NCBI RefSeq assembly: GCF_001303895.1
Contig: NZ_LJSD01000014.1
Coordinates: 102,293 to 166,292 of the forward strand
DNA from: Mesorhizobium sp. 1M-11
GTDB lineage: Bacteria; Pseudomonadota; Alphaproteobacteria; Rhizobiales; Rhizobiaceae
Reading direction: 5' to 3'
Length of the DNA: 64,000 nt
Shown: one piece after another, positions 1 through 10,456 of the stretch
How positions within the stretch are numbered: position 1 is the stretch's first letter
Layout: every line of letters starts with the position of its first letter
The notes under the pieces: generated by a model
The model's input: the letters and a program-made list of their open reading frames with translations, nothing else
What the model was told of the DNA's origin: nothing
The model's database searches: none
Program-made: the position numbers and the translations under genes

Positions 1-1287
1 CTGTCCGACAGTCGTTGCCGGGCCGATCGGGGCCGTGGCGACCGCCGCGCCATCGGCGCCACGCCGCTGCTCAAGCCACGGCTTCAGCCGATCGACCAGC
101 AGGAACATCACCGGGTTCAGAATGATGGAAAGGATCGCGCCGACCAGGATCAGGTCGCGGCCTTCCTCGGGCAGAAGCTTCAGGCCGACCCCGAGTTCGG
201 CCAGGATGAAGGAAAACTCGCCGATCTGCGCAAGGCTGGCCGAAATGATGAGTGCCGTCGCGATCGGATAACCGAACAGCAGCACAATGGCGAAAGCAGC
301 CAGCGACTTACCGATGACGATGATGAAGAGCGTCCCCAGCACCGGCCAGATGTGCTGCATCACGCTGAAAGGATCGAACATCATGCCGACCGAAACGAAG
401 AACAGCACGGAAAAGGCGTCGCGCAACGGCAGCGATTCCTCAGCGGCGCGATGGCTGAGCTCGGATTCGCTCATCACCATGCCGGCGAAGAAGGCGCCGA
501 GCGCCAGCGAAACACCGAACAGCTTGGCCGCGCCGAAGGCGACGCCAAGCGCCACGGCCAGCACCGCCAGGCGGAACAGTTCACGCGAGCCGGTATGGGC
601 GACATAATGAAGAACCCAGGGAATGACACGGCGGCCGACCACCAGCATCAAAACCACGAAGGCGACGACCTTGGCCAGGGTGACGCCGACCACGCCCCAG
701 ACGCCGTAGTCGGCGGTCATCCCATAGAGGCCGCCAGGTGCGGGCGCCTGGTCCACTCCGCCGAGCACGCCGGCCAACGCCGGCAAAAGCACCAGCGTCA
801 ACACCATGGCAAGATCTTCGACGATCAGCCAGCCGACGGCGATGCGGCCGCGCTCGGTCTCGACCAGCCGGCGCTCCTGCAGCGCGCGCAGCAGCACCAC
901 GGTGCTGGCCACCGAAAGCGCCAGGCCGAACACCAGACCGGCACCGAGCGACCAGCCGAGCATCCAGGCCAGCCCCCAGCCGAGCAAGGTGGCAAAGCCG
1001 ATCTGCACCACCGCACCGGGCAGCGCGATGGCGCGCACGGAAAGCAGGTCCTTCATTGAAAAATGCAGGCCGACGCCGAACATCAGGAGAATGATGCCGA
1101 TCTCGGCGAGCTCGAGCGCGAGGCCCTGGTCCGCGACGAAGCCTGGCGTGTTGGGACCAACGAGGATGCCGGCCAGCAGATAGCCGACCAAAGGCGGAAT
1201 GCGGAAGCGATTGGCTATGGCGCCAAAGACGAATGCCAACCCCAGACCGACGACGATGGTTGCGATAAGGGGTGTGTCATGCGGCAT
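1..1287 (-). CDS. Kef-type cation:proton antiporter, 3' end off the window
   Basis: Inner-membrane monovalent cation:proton antiporter of the CPA2 (KefB/YbaL) family, expected to exchange K+ or Na+ for H+. The 429 visible residues are a run of hydrophobic segments beginning MPHDTPLIATIVVG, with the family-like stretches PPLVGYLLAGILVGPNTPG and ALGAFFAGMVMSESE. The frame is open to base 1, so the C-terminus is missing. YbaL-type members carry a cytoplasmic TrkA-N (RCK) domain there, which would lie outside. The start is the ATG at 1287; its ribosome site is weak (GAAGGG about 13 bases upstream). It is divergent from the cys operon, with a repeat between. Confidence 0.85.
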   Translation of the reverse strand, partial: MPHDTPLIATIVVGLGLAFVFGAIANRFRIPPLVGYLLAGILVGPNTPGFVADQGLALELAEIGIILLMFGVGLHFSMKDLLSVRAIALPGAVVQIGFATLLGWGLAWMLGWSLGAGLVFGLALSVASTVVLLRALQERRLVETERGRIAVGWLIVEDLAMVLTLVLLPALAGVLGGVDQAPAPGGLYGMTADYGVWGVVGVTLAKVVAFVVLMLVVGRRVIPWVLHYVAHTGSRELFRLAVLAVALGVAFGAAKLFGVSLALGAFFAGMVMSESELSHRAAEESLPLRDAFSVLFFVSVGMMFDPFSVMQHIWPVLGTLFIIVIGKSLAAFAIVLLFGYPIATALIISASLAQIGEFSFILAELGVGLKLLPEEGRDLILVGAILSIILNPVMFLLVDRLKPWLEQRRGADGAAVATAPIGPATTVGQ

Positions 1288-1324
1288 GGTCGATGGAGCG
1301 CCCTTCTTGGTTCCAACGTATCGG

Positions 1325-1419
1325 CCCGAAAATCGGAACCGATTTTCGGAAAGCACGATGCGCAGCTTTAAAATGTTAGAGCGTCCCTGCATCCCCCAAT
1401 GGACGCGCAGCGCTCTAAC
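1325..1419. repeat. Dispersed intergenic repeat, family A copy 1
   Basis: The core is a palindrome, CCGAAAATCGG-AA-CCGATTTTCGG (1326-1349), followed by AAGCACGATGCGCAG and a second stem with GAGCGTCC and GGACGCGC arms ending in GCTCTAAC. Matching copies lie at 25597-25684 and 44676-44764. This is a short non-coding palindromic repeat, not an insertion sequence with its own genes. Confidence 0.8.
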
Positions 1420-1572
1420 GATGTTGGATGAGCGTCGCCCTGAGCCGCCGCCTTATTCCACTATGGGGATGGCGACGATGCCGTGCAACCCCACGAGGTC
1501 CTTGAAATGCATGTGAAATGCGCGGGTAGGGCGATTTGCGGTGTCTGGGGGCCGTTCGGTGTTCCAGTGCTT

Positions 1573-1596
1573 AATTCTACTAAATAGATAGAAATT
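1573..1596 (+). promoter_or_regulatory. Candidate operator upstream of cysG operon
   Basis: AT-rich imperfect palindrome AATTCTAC...TAGAAATT in otherwise GC-rich DNA, about 230 bases before cysG. Its place suggests a regulator site for the sulfur operon. The regulator cannot be named from the sequence, and the call rests on position and symmetry only. Confidence 0.3.
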
Positions 1597-1822
1597 AGAA
1601 AAATGTGTTTTGCTGGAAAGGCGAGCGGCGGTTAAAAGATCGGCCGGAATGGAAATGGGCTGGCATTGCCGGCCTCGTTTTGCCGTCGAGAGAAAAATTT
1701 TTCTCCAGCCCCTGCTGCTTTCAGAAAAGAGATTGCATCCAAAACGAAGGAGCGCGAGTGCGTTTCTTCTGATCTTTCCCGCATGCGCGTAGAAATGCCA
1801 GCCTGTTCAGGGTCTTACCGCA

Positions 1823-3274
1823 ATGCCGCATGCCACGTCCAAGCTCAATGCCTTTCCCGTCTTCATGCGGGTGGAAGGCGAAGCCGTGGTCATCGTCGGC
1901 GGCGGCGAGGAAGCGCTGGCCAAGGCACGGCTGATTGGCCAGTCGAGCGCCCATCTGCTCATCATCGCCGAGCACGTGGAACCGGCGCTGCGCACCTGGA
2001 TCGCCGAGAACGGTGCCAGCCACGTAGCCGAAGCCTATCGCAGCGGGCATCTGGCCGGGGCTGCGCTGGTTTTCGCTGCGACCGGAGAGGAAACCTTCGA
2101 CCGTCAGGTTTCCGAAGATGCGCGCGCGCTGAATATTCCGGTCAACGCCGTCGACCGGCCGGAACTGTGCGATTTCTTTACGCCCGCGCTGGTCAACCGT
2201 GCACCCGTGGCCGTCGCTATCGGCACGGAGGGCGCCGGCCCGGTTCTGGCGCAGATGATCCGTGCCCGCATCGATCAGTTGCTGTCGCCCTCGCTCGGAC
2301 CATTGGCAGCTCTTGCCGCAACCTTCCGTGACGCGGCGGAGCGTATCCTGCCCAAGGGCAATCGCCGTCGCCGCTTCTGGGCGGATTTCTTTGCCGGTTC
2401 GCCGGCGCGCGCGGTGGAAGCCGGCAATCTGTCGGCTGCCCATGACGCCGCCTCCAAGCTGCTGCTTTCCAACAAAGTCTACAGCGGCCATATCGCGCTG
2501 GTCGGTGCCGGACCGGGCGCCGAAGATCTGCTGACCCTGCGCGCCCAACGCCTTCTCATGGAAGCTGACGTCATCGTTTTCGACGCGCTGGTGCCGGAAG
2601 CTGTCGTCGCCATGGGCCGCCGCGATGCCGAGCGTCTGCCGGTCGGCAAACGCAAGGGGTGCCATTCCAAGTCGCAGGCGGAAATCAACACCCTGCTGGT
2701 TTCGCTCGGCCGCGAAGGGCGGCGTGTGGTGCGGCTGAAGAGCGGCGATCCGCTGGTGTTCGGCCGAGCAGGCGAGGAAATGGCGGCGCTGCGCGAGGCC
2801 GGTATCTCCTACGAAGTGGTGCCCGGCGTTACCGCGGCCTTCGCCGCTGCCGCCGACTTCGAATTGCCGCTCACCTTGCGCGGCGTGACCTCTTCCATGG
2901 TCTTCACCACCGGCCACGACCTCAAGGGCGGTACACTGCCGGACTGGGCGAGGCTCGCGATCTCTGGCGCCACGGTCGCTGTCTATATGGGTCGCAGCGT
3001 CGCTGCCGACGTCGCCGGCCGGCTGATCGAGGCCGGGCTGTCACCTGATACGGCGGTTGCCGTCGTCGAGAATGCCAGTCTGACCAACCGCCGTCGTTTC
3101 CATGGCACGCTGGCCGACCTGCCGTCGCTGGAGGCACGCAGCGATCTGGTCGGTCCTGTCATGACCATCATCGGCGATGCAGTCGCCGGCGCCAACTTCG
3201 ACCGTTCCGAGCCCCTCGCGGCCCGCAAGCACCAAGAGGCCGATCAACTGGCCGTCCAGGGAGCAGCATCATGA
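1823..3274 (+). CDS. cysG: Siroheme synthase (trifunctional CysG)
   Basis: Makes siroheme, the prosthetic group of the sulfite reductase encoded downstream. The N-terminal half is the precorrin-2 dehydrogenase/ferrochelatase module, with the NAD-binding motif VIVGGGEEALAKARL near residue 25. The C-terminal half is uroporphyrinogen-III C-methyltransferase, with VGAGPGAEDLLTL and RLKSGDPLVFGRAGEE. At 483 aa it is slightly longer than the enterobacterial enzyme (about 457). It opens a five-gene + strand operon and overlaps the next gene by four bases (ATGA), which suggests translational coupling. The start ATG at 1823 has no strong ribosome site. Confidence 0.95.
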   Translation: MPHATSKLNAFPVFMRVEGEAVVIVGGGEEALAKARLIGQSSAHLLIIAEHVEPALRTWIAENGASHVAEAYRSGHLAGAALVFAATGEETFDRQVSEDARALNIPVNAVDRPELCDFFTPALVNRAPVAVAIGTEGAGPVLAQMIRARIDQLLSPSLGPLAALAATFRDAAERILPKGNRRRRFWADFFAGSPARAVEAGNLSAAHDAASKLLLSNKVYSGHIALVGAGPGAEDLLTLRAQRLLMEADVIVFDALVPEAVVAMGRRDAERLPVGKRKGCHSKSQAEINTLLVSLGREGRRVVRLKSGDPLVFGRAGEEMAALREAGISYEVVPGVTAAFAAAADFELPLTLRGVTSSMVFTTGHDLKGGTLPDWARLAISGATVAVYMGRSVAADVAGRLIEAGLSPDTAVAVVENASLTNRRRFHGTLADLPSLEARSDLVGPVMTIIGDAVAGANFDRSEPLAARKHQEADQLAVQGAAS

Positions 3275-3567
3275 AGATTCTCACCGCGAACCGTCTCACC
3301 GATGGTGAGGCCGTCTGGTACGCCGGTGGCGCCTGGGCCGAGACGATCGACAGCTCGGAGCTCGCTGCCGACAAGGCGGCCGAGGAGCGCCTGGAAGCGA
3401 TCGGCGCCGCCTCGCTGGCTGCCAACGAAGTGGTCGACGTCAACCTGATCGACGTCGATGTCGTCGACGGCGTCATTCATCCGCTGCGCCTGCGCGAGAG
3501 GATCCGTGCCGCCGGCCCTACCAACCGCAATGATCTCGGCAAACAGGCACGCCCGAAGGCGGCCTGA
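3271..3567 (+). CDS. DUF2849 protein of the sulfite reductase operon
   Basis: Small acidic protein (98 aa) beginning MKILTANRLTDGEAVWYAGG. It matches the DUF2849 family as I know it, which in alphaproteobacteria sits between siroheme synthase and sulfite reductase genes. No catalytic motif, signal peptide or membrane segment is visible. The start overlaps the cysG stop in ATGA, and cysI follows after 39 bases. Its constant place suggests a role in assembly of, or electron transfer to, sulfite reductase, but this is inference from context only. Confidence 0.85.
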   Translation: MKILTANRLTDGEAVWYAGGAWAETIDSSELAADKAAEERLEAIGAASLAANEVVDVNLIDVDVVDGVIHPLRLRERIRAAGPTNRNDLGKQARPKAA

Positions 3568-3606
3568 TCACGACAAGCGGGCGCCTCGGTGCCCGGAGGA
3601 CAAGAC

Positions 3607-5251
<1,645 letters not shown>

Positions 5252-5277
<26 letters not shown>

Positions 5278-6016
5278 TCAGGCTGTTCCGAGCGAAAGTG
5301 GAGCGGCAGCGCAAGCCGTTGCCTTCGAATCGCTTTACGGACATCTGAGTCCGCATGAGATCATAGAGCGCGCCGCGACTGAGCTGTTCGCAGGCGAACT
5401 CGCTGCGGTGTCTTCCTTCGGCGCGGACTCGGCGGTGCTCCTGCATATGATCGCCGGGGTCGACCGGCACCTGCCGATCATCTTCCTCGACACCGGCAAG
5501 CATTTCGAGGAAACGTTCGATTATCGCGACGCGCTGGCTGCCGATTTCGGCCTGACCAATATCCAGGTCGTGATACCCGACGAGGCAGCACTTGCCCGTA
5601 TCGACCCGACGGGGAAGTTGCACGAGACCAATACCGATGCCTGCTGCGACGTGCGCAAGGTGGAACCGATGGCGCGTGGTGTCGAACCGTATCGCGCCTG
5701 GTTCACAGGCCGCAAGCGCTTCCAGGCTTCAACCCGCGCGGCGCTGCCGGCGTTCGAAGCGGTCGGTCCGCGCGTCCGGATCAATCCGCTTGCGCGTTTC
5801 ACGACCGGCGATCAGGCCGATTACATGCGCCAGCACGCGCTGCGTGAAAATCCGCTGGTCGCCTATGGCTATCTGTCGATCGGTTGCTTCCCTTGCACGC
5901 AGCCCGTGCAGCCGGGCGAAGACGCACGTTCCGGTCGTTGGGCCGGTCACGCCAAGACCGAATGCGGCATTCACCTCTCCGGGTTGGAGAAGTCGCTGAC
6001 CGATGCAGCGCTGTGA
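5252..6016 (+). CDS. cysH: Assimilatory APS (phosphoadenylyl/adenylyl sulfate) reductase
   Basis: Reduces activated sulfate to sulfite, feeding CysI. It has the PP-loop SSFGADSAV near residue 50 and the cysteine set CC-X79-CXXC (C131, C132, C212, C215), which marks the [4Fe-4S] adenylyl-sulfate type rather than the cluster-free PAPS type. It ends with an ECGIH segment holding the catalytic cysteine. The start is the ATG at 5252, with AAGGAGG about eight bases upstream inside cysI. The protein is 254 aa. The 26-base overlap with cysI points to coupled translation. An upstream frame extension reads only cysI in the wrong frame. Confidence 0.93.
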
Positions 6017-6022
6017 GATGGA

Positions 6023-6074
6023 GGGAGTAGGGCAGTAAGGGCAATCCCTGGATCTCCCTTACTGCCCTACTCCC
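6023..6074. terminator. Perfect 19-bp hairpin after cysH
   Basis: Left arm 6023-6041 (GGGAGTAGGGCAGTAAGGG) and right arm 6056-6074 are exact reverse complements with a 14-base loop. No clear T run follows, so it may be an RNA-stabilising or attenuating structure rather than a full terminator. The sequence resembles the GGCAGTAG-type repeats near 9.5-9.7 kb. Confidence 0.5.
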
Positions 6075-6118
6075 TTAATCCCTTCTCCACACTGGAAATT
6101 GACAGAAGAATAAGCCAT

Positions 6119-6682
6119 ATGCTCGTCTTCATGACCGAAACCGCAAAGCCCGAGACGAGCGCCGCGCCGGCGTCGCGCCTGTGGACCCCCAACGGGTTCC
6201 GCGAGGATGACTGGACGCATGCCGAAACCGCCGACGCGCTTTCCGGCAATGGCCGTTTCATCCTGCCGCTGCAGGTATTCCTCGATCTCGATCCGCAGAT
6301 CAGGATATCGGCGAAGGAGCGGCTCGGTGTTTCGCTGCAGCCGGGCGATCAACTGGACAAGATCGTCGACCTGCTCGACCAGCTTTCACTGGTGGCATTG
6401 GCCTTCCCGGCCTTCACCGATGGCCGTTCCTTCTCCAAGGCATCGCTGCTGCGCAGCCGCCATGGTTTCGAAGGTGCGGTCAGGGCAACCGGCCAGGTGC
6501 TGATCGACCAGCTGCCACATATGCTGCGCGTCGGTTTCGACGAGTTCGAAATCACGCATCCGGTTCTGCTCAAGCGCCTGGAGGAAGGCCGCCTCGACGG
6601 CATTCCGGTGCACTACCAGCCGGCGGCAAAAGCTTCGGCTCCGACCGGCAACTACAGCTGGCGCCGCATCCCGACCAACTGA
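6119..6682 (+). CDS. DUF934 protein of the sulfur assimilation operon
   Basis: This 187-aa soluble protein belongs, by family knowledge, to DUF934, which accompanies cysH and cysI in many proteobacteria and is annotated as a putative oxidoreductase. Typical pieces are FRVGFDEFEI-like RVGFDEFEITHP and GRSFSKASLLRSRHGFEGAVRATGQVLIDQL. No cofactor motif is visible, so the biochemical role is open. It is the last gene of the cys operon, separated from cysH by a hairpin. The ATG at 6119 has AGAAGA nine bases upstream; the in-frame ATG at 6131 is a possible alternative. Confidence 0.85.
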   Translation: MLVFMTETAKPETSAAPASRLWTPNGFREDDWTHAETADALSGNGRFILPLQVFLDLDPQIRISAKERLGVSLQPGDQLDKIVDLLDQLSLVALAFPAFTDGRSFSKASLLRSRHGFEGAVRATGQVLIDQLPHMLRVGFDEFEITHPVLLKRLEEGRLDGIPVHYQPAAKASAPTGNYSWRRIPTN

Positions 6683-6826
6683 ACTCCCACGGCACGGGGA
6701 ACGGTCGCAGAACAATCGGCCAAGGTCCGGTCTTGGTAGTCGGTTGCATATCTTTACAACTCTGGCGTTTGCGGCTTCTGTGAGCGGGCTGGACGGAATA
6801 TCCGCCGGCAGCCTGGAGGGGCCAGC

Positions 6827-8455
6827 ATGAAGTTCGACTATGTCATCGCCGGCGGCGGCTCGGCGGGCTCGGTGCTGGCCGCGCGGCTTTCGGAGGACCC
6901 GTCCGTCAGTGTCTGCCTGCTGGAAGCGGGCGGCGAAGGCAAGGACATGCTGATCCGTGCGCCGGCTGGCATCGTGGCGCTGCTGCCGGGTCGTCCAAAG
7001 ATCAACAACTGGGCCTTCGAGACGGTGCCGCAACCAGGTCTCAACGGGCGCAAGGGCTATCAGCCACGCGGCAAGGCACTGGGTGGCTCCAGCGCCATCA
7101 ATGCCATGCTCTATGTTCGCGGCCACGCAGCCGACTATGACGATTGGGTCGCCTCCGGTTGTGCAGGCTGGTCCTGGGACGAAGTGCTACCCTATTTCAA
7201 GCGCGCGGAGGGCAACCAGCGCGGCCCCAGCGATCTGCATGGCGGCGACGGCCCGCTGCAGGTGGCAGAACAGCAAAGCCCGCGCGCGCTCAGCCGTGCC
7301 TTCGTAGCGGCATGCGGCGAGAACCAGATCCGACCGAACGAGGATTTCAACGGGCCGGAGCAGGAAGGGGCAGGGCTCTATCAGGTCACCCAGTTCTGGG
7401 GCGGAAAGCGCAATGGCGAACGCTGTTCGGCTGCAGCCGCCTATCTGCACCCGGCCATGAGCCGCAAGAATCTCACCGTCATCACCGGTGCCCATGCCAC
7501 GGGCATCATGCTGGACGGCAAGCGGGCGACTGGTGTGCGCTATCGCACCGCCAAGGGCGAGGCCTTTGCCCACGCCGGACGCGAGGTGGTGGTCTCAAGC
7601 GGCGCCTTCGGTTCACCGCAGCTTCTGCTTTTGTCGGGCATCGGTCCGGCCAGGGAACTTGCTAGCCAGAATATATCGGTGACGCACGATCTGCCTGGCG
7701 TTGGCAAGAACCTGCAGGATCATCTCGATTTCATCATGAGCTGGAAATCGAGGGAAATCGACATGATGGGTCTCGGCTTCAAGGGCACGATCAATCTGGT
7801 GAAAAACATCCTGCAGTGGCGCAAGGATGGCACCGGCATGATCGCGACGCCTTATGCCGAGGGCGGTGCCTTCATGAAATCGGAGCCGTCGCTGCAGCGG
7901 CCCGACCTGCAACTGCATTTCATCATCGCGATTGTCGATAACCACGGCCGAAAAATGCATATGGGTTACGGCTTCTCCTGCCATGTCTGCGTGCTAAGGC
8001 CGCATTCGCGCGGTGAGGTGACACTTGCGAGTGCTGATCCGCTGGCCGCGCCGCGGATCGATCCGCGCTATCTGTCCGACGAGCACGATGCGGCCCTCAT
8101 GTTGAAAGGCGCGAAGATGATGCGCAATGTGCTGGAAGCGCCGGCCTTGGCCAAATATCGGCACAAGGAACTCCATATGGCCGGCGTGACCAGCGATGCC
8201 GAACTGATGAATCACATCCGCTCCCGCGCCGACACGATCTATCACCCGGTGGGCACCTGCAGGATGGGTACGGACGACATGGCTGTCGTCGACCCGCAGT
8301 TGCGCGTCCGTGGTGTGTCCGGGCTGCGCGTGGTCGATGCCTCGATAATGCCGACGTTGGTAGGGGGCAACACCAATGCGCCGACGATCATGATCGCGGA
8401 AAAGGCGGCCGACCTGATGAAGGCAGCAGCCGCCGGATGGGCTCATTGCGCGTGA
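6827..8455 (+). CDS. GMC-family FAD oxidoreductase (alcohol/choline dehydrogenase-like)
   Basis: Flavoprotein that oxidises an alcohol, possibly choline or an aliphatic alcohol. The N-terminus holds the FAD dinucleotide motif [16 protein letters not shown] signature 1 is [18 protein letters not shown] and signature 2 is [15 protein letters not shown]. The expected catalytic histidine is H473 ([12 protein letters not shown]), with the partner N517 in GGNTNAPT. It is 542 aa, full length. The ATG at 6827 follows GGAGGG by seven bases. It stands alone between the cys operon and the grpE region, with no betaine genes beside it, so the substrate is uncertain. Confidence 0.88.
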   Translation: MKFDYVIAGGGSAGSVLAARLSEDPSVSVCLLEAGGEGKDMLIRAPAGIVALLPGRPKINNWAFETVPQPGLNGRKGYQPRGKALGGSSAINAMLYVRGHAADYDDWVASGCAGWSWDEVLPYFKRAEGNQRGPSDLHGGDGPLQVAEQQSPRALSRAFVAACGENQIRPNEDFNGPEQEGAGLYQVTQFWGGKRNGERCSAAAAYLHPAMSRKNLTVITGAHATGIMLDGKRATGVRYRTAKGEAFAHAGREVVVSSGAFGSPQLLLLSGIGPARELASQNISVTHDLPGVGKNLQDHLDFIMSWKSREIDMMGLGFKGTINLVKNILQWRKDGTGMIATPYAEGGAFMKSEPSLQRPDLQLHFIIAIVDNHGRKMHMGYGFSCHVCVLRPHSRGEVTLASADPLAAPRIDPRYLSDEHDAALMLKGAKMMRNVLEAPALAKYRHKELHMAGVTSDAELMNHIRSRADTIYHPVGTCRMGTDDMAVVDPQLRVRGVSGLRVVDASIMPTLVGGNTNAPTIMIAEKAADLMKAAAAGWAHCA

Positions 8456-8473
8456 TCGTGGAGTAGCGCCTGC

Positions 8474-8662
8474 CTAGCGGCTCTGAGTGCTGTTTTCCTG
8501 TGCGTCGAGCCTGTCGAGCAGAGTGCGCAGCGGCTCGGGAATCTCGTTCACCACCCTGAAAGCCGGCAAGCTGTGCAGGAATCGCTGGTTCGAACGATCG
8601 GAAAACTGGCGCCTGATCTGCGTCGGCAACTGATCGTGCTTGGCTGCATTGATACGGGACAT
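8474..8662 (-). CDS. Small NepR-like anti-sigma factor candidate
   Basis: This 62-aa protein has a C-terminal segment, FRVVNEIPEPLRTLLDRLD, that resembles the NepR anti-sigma family pattern (VVNEPxPDxFxxLLxxLD). In the general stress response of alphaproteobacteria, NepR binds the sigma factor EcfG and is released by PhyR. Neither phyR nor ecfG is in the window, so this would be an orphan copy. Upstream lies GGAAC-N16-GGTT (8713-8689), a fit to EcfG-type promoters. A GAGG site precedes the ATG. The NepR link is my reading by eye and needs a profile search; the reading frame itself is plausible. Confidence 0.5.
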   Translation of the reverse strand: MSRINAAKHDQLPTQIRRQFSDRSNQRFLHSLPAFRVVNEIPEPLRTLLDRLDAQENSTQSR

Positions 8663-8688
8663 GGCCTCAAATCCTTAGTCGGCCTTGA

Positions 8689-8713
8689 AACCACCCCGCC
8701 GGTGAATCGTTCC
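8689..8713 (-). promoter_or_regulatory. Candidate EcfG/RpoE2-type promoter of the nepR-like gene
   Basis: On the minus strand GGAAC (8713-8709), a 16-base spacer, then GGTT (8692-8689), 26 bases before the ATG. This fits the S. meliloti RpoE2 pattern GGAAC-N18-19-TT, and GGAAC-N16-17-CGTT with one mismatch. Confidence 0.45.
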
Positions 8714-8830
8714 CGTATTGCGGCAATTTGGCAAGCGCCGGGTCGAAACAGCGTAAAATTTGAATTAATTTGATTGTGTTGCCTGCTTTTGAGGGTCGAC
8801 ACAACGATACTGCGGGAAATGCCCTTTCCC

Positions 8831-8859
8831 CTTGATTTTTGAGTTCCAAACCTCGATAT
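8831..8859 (+). promoter_or_regulatory. Candidate RpoH (heat-shock sigma) promoter of grpE
   Basis: CTTGAT (8831-8836), a spacer of exactly 17 bases, then CGATAT (8854-8859), about 43 bases before the grpE start. This matches the rhizobial RpoH consensus CTTGAC-N17/18-CNATNT and has the same spacing as the site before hsp20. Confidence 0.6.
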
Positions 8860-8901
8860 CGGGCACAAATCCAGAACCAACCGGCATGACGGGAAATGGC
8901 G

Positions 8902-9531
8902 ATGAGCGACCAGGCAAAAGACGAACGCGCGCCTGAAGATATCGAAGCAGCGGAAGCTGAAACGGAACGCGCAGAAGGTGGTGTCGACGGCGACTATGAG
9001 GCGCTGGTTCGGCTGCTGAAGGAAAACGAGGAACTGAAGGACAAGGCGCTACGCACCGCGGCCGAGATGGAGAATCTACGCCGCCGTACCGCGCGTGACG
9101 TCCAGGATGCCCGTACCTATGCGATCGCCAATTTCGCGCGTGACATGCTTTCGGTATCGGACAATCTGGCGCGCACGCTTGATGCCATTCCAGCGGAAGC
9201 GAAGGCGGCTGCCGACGCAGGTCTCAAGGCTCTGATCGAGGGCGTCGACATAACCGAGCGTGCCATGCTCTCAGCACTCGAGCGCCATGGCGTGAAGAAG
9301 CTTGAGCCGCAAGGCGAGAAGTTCGATCCGAACTTCCATCAGGCGATGTTCGAAGTGCCGAACCCCGATATGCCGGCGAATACCGTCGTCCAGGTCGTGC
9401 AGCCCGGCTATTCGATCGGCGAGCGCGTGCTGCGCCCGGCCATGGTCGGCGTTTCCAAGGGCGGACCCAAGGCAACTGCAGAGCCCACCGAGCCAGGGCC
9501 GGTCAACGAGCAGGCCGAGAAGGATGCCTGA
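8902..9531 (+). CDS. grpE: GrpE nucleotide exchange factor
   Basis: Co-chaperone that releases ADP from DnaK in the heat-shock folding cycle. It has an acidic N-terminal tail, a coiled-coil region ([25 protein letters not shown]) and the conserved C-terminal beta domain with [14 protein letters not shown] and [26 protein letters not shown]. The start is taken at the ATG at 8902, six bases after GGGAA; an ATG at 8896 touches that site and is less likely. The product is 209 aa. hrcA, often upstream in relatives, is absent here. Control is probably through the RpoH-type promoter at 8831-8859. Confidence 0.95.
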   Translation: MSDQAKDERAPEDIEAAEAETERAEGGVDGDYEALVRLLKENEELKDKALRTAAEMENLRRRTARDVQDARTYAIANFARDMLSVSDNLARTLDAIPAEAKAAADAGLKALIEGVDITERAMLSALERHGVKKLEPQGEKFDPNFHQAMFEVPNPDMPANTVVQVVQPGYSIGERVLRPAMVGVSKGGPKATAEPTEPGPVNEQAEKDA

Positions 9532-9567
9532 ATAGGCAGTCGGCAATAGGCAGTAAGCAGTAGAAAA

Positions 9568-9604
9568 AAGGGCGTCGGGTGAGAACCGCGGCGCCCTTGG
9601 CTTT
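9568..9604 (+). terminator. Terminator-like hairpin after grpE
   Basis: Stem AAGGGCG (9568-9574) with CGCCCTT (9592-9598), followed by GGCTTTT. It is enclosed by a larger inverted repeat made of CTACTGC-type heptamers. Confidence 0.55.
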
Positions 9605-9625
9605 TGTACTGAGCAGCATATAGGT

Positions 9626-9691
<66 letters not shown>

Positions 9692-9711
9692 GCTCCAGCC
9701 TCAGGCTTCCG

Positions 9712-10344
9712 ATGTCCGCCATCACCTTCATCGACTATGCCGGTGTCGCGGTGTTCGCGGCGACGGGTGCGTTGGCGGCCTCGCGCAAGCAGCTCGACAT
9801 CATCGGCTTTGTTTTCCTGGCGGCCGTGACTGGCATCGGCGGTGGTACCTTCCGCGACCTTATCCTTGGCGTGCCGGTGTTCTGGGTTGCCAACCGCGAC
9901 TATGTGCTGATCTGCACCGTGGTGGCTCTCGTGGTCTTCTTCGGCGCCCACCGCGTCGAATCTCGCTACAAGCTCTTGCTGTGGCTGGATGCCGTCGGCC
10001 TCGCGGTCTTTGCGGTGATCGGGGCCGCGAAGGGCATGGCGATCACCGGTTCGCCGGCCATCTCGATCATCATGGGCATGATGACGGCGTGTTTCGGCGG
10101 GATTCTGCGCGACCTGCTGGCCGGCGAGCCCTCGGTGCTGCTCAGGCCGGAAATCTATGTGACAGCGGCCATCATAGGCGCCGGCGTCTATACGGCCGGC
10201 GAGCTTCTTCACTTGTCGCCGCAGCTCTCATATCCTGCCGGCGTGCTTGCGGCTCTCGCGGTGCGGGGTGGGGCACTGAAATTCGGCTGGTCGTTTACGC
10301 CATACAAGAGCCGCCCGGGACGGCGGCCCGAGGATATTCCGTAA
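9712..10344 (+). CDS. TRIC-type (UPF0126, YicG-like) membrane channel
   Basis: Inner-membrane protein of 210 aa with about seven hydrophobic segments in two similar halves. Each half carries the family's glycine-rich repeat: [13 protein letters not shown] near residue 45 and [15 protein letters not shown] near residue 125. Prokaryotic members are TRIC-like monovalent cation channels or glycine transporters. The start at 9712 has no good ribosome site; the leader is the heptamer array, so initiation may depend on it. A family B repeat follows the stop. Confidence 0.85.
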
Positions 10345-10353
10345 TTTCGATGC

Positions 10354-10447
10354 GGAGTGTTTCCGCTTTTATCGGAAACGCTCTAACTCTTTGTTTTTAC
10401 GCAATTCGGGACGCAAAAGCGCTGCGCACTTTTGCTGGACCTGCTCC
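10354..10447. repeat. Dispersed intergenic repeat, family B copy 1
   Basis: First stem GTTTCCG/CGGAAAC ending CGCTCTAACTCTTTG, then TTTTTACGCAATTC and a second stem ending near CTGGACCTGCTC. The same layout recurs at 18265, 32927 (reverse), 44071 (reverse, partial), 45672 (stem only), 50232 and 56601 (reverse). Confidence 0.8.
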
Positions 10448-10456
10448 GGGACGACG

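Larger units (their letters stand above)
1288..1822. other. Intergenic region between antiporter and cys operon
   Basis: No convincing gene. It holds a family A palindromic repeat (1325-1419), an AT-rich imperfect palindrome (1573-1596), a GC-rich hairpin GGCCGGAAT/ATTGCCGGCC (1642-1674) and a perfect 16-base palindrome GAGAAAAATTTTTCTC (1690-1705). Open frames here start far from any ribosome site and read into cysG in the wrong frame. Confidence 0.6.

Noticed and set aside
1642..1705. SAM or other known riboswitch before cysG
   Set aside because: Hairpins are present but I cannot match any riboswitch consensus by eye; a covariance search would be needed.
1721..2917. 398-codon open frame antisense to cysG
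   Set aside because: It lies wholly opposite a clear siroheme synthase, has low-complexity composition and no family resemblance; a shadow of GC-rich codon use.
8684..8718. RpoH-like CTTGAA...CCCGTAT on the + strand
   Set aside because: The spacer is 22 bases, too long; a better site for grpE exists at 8831-8859.
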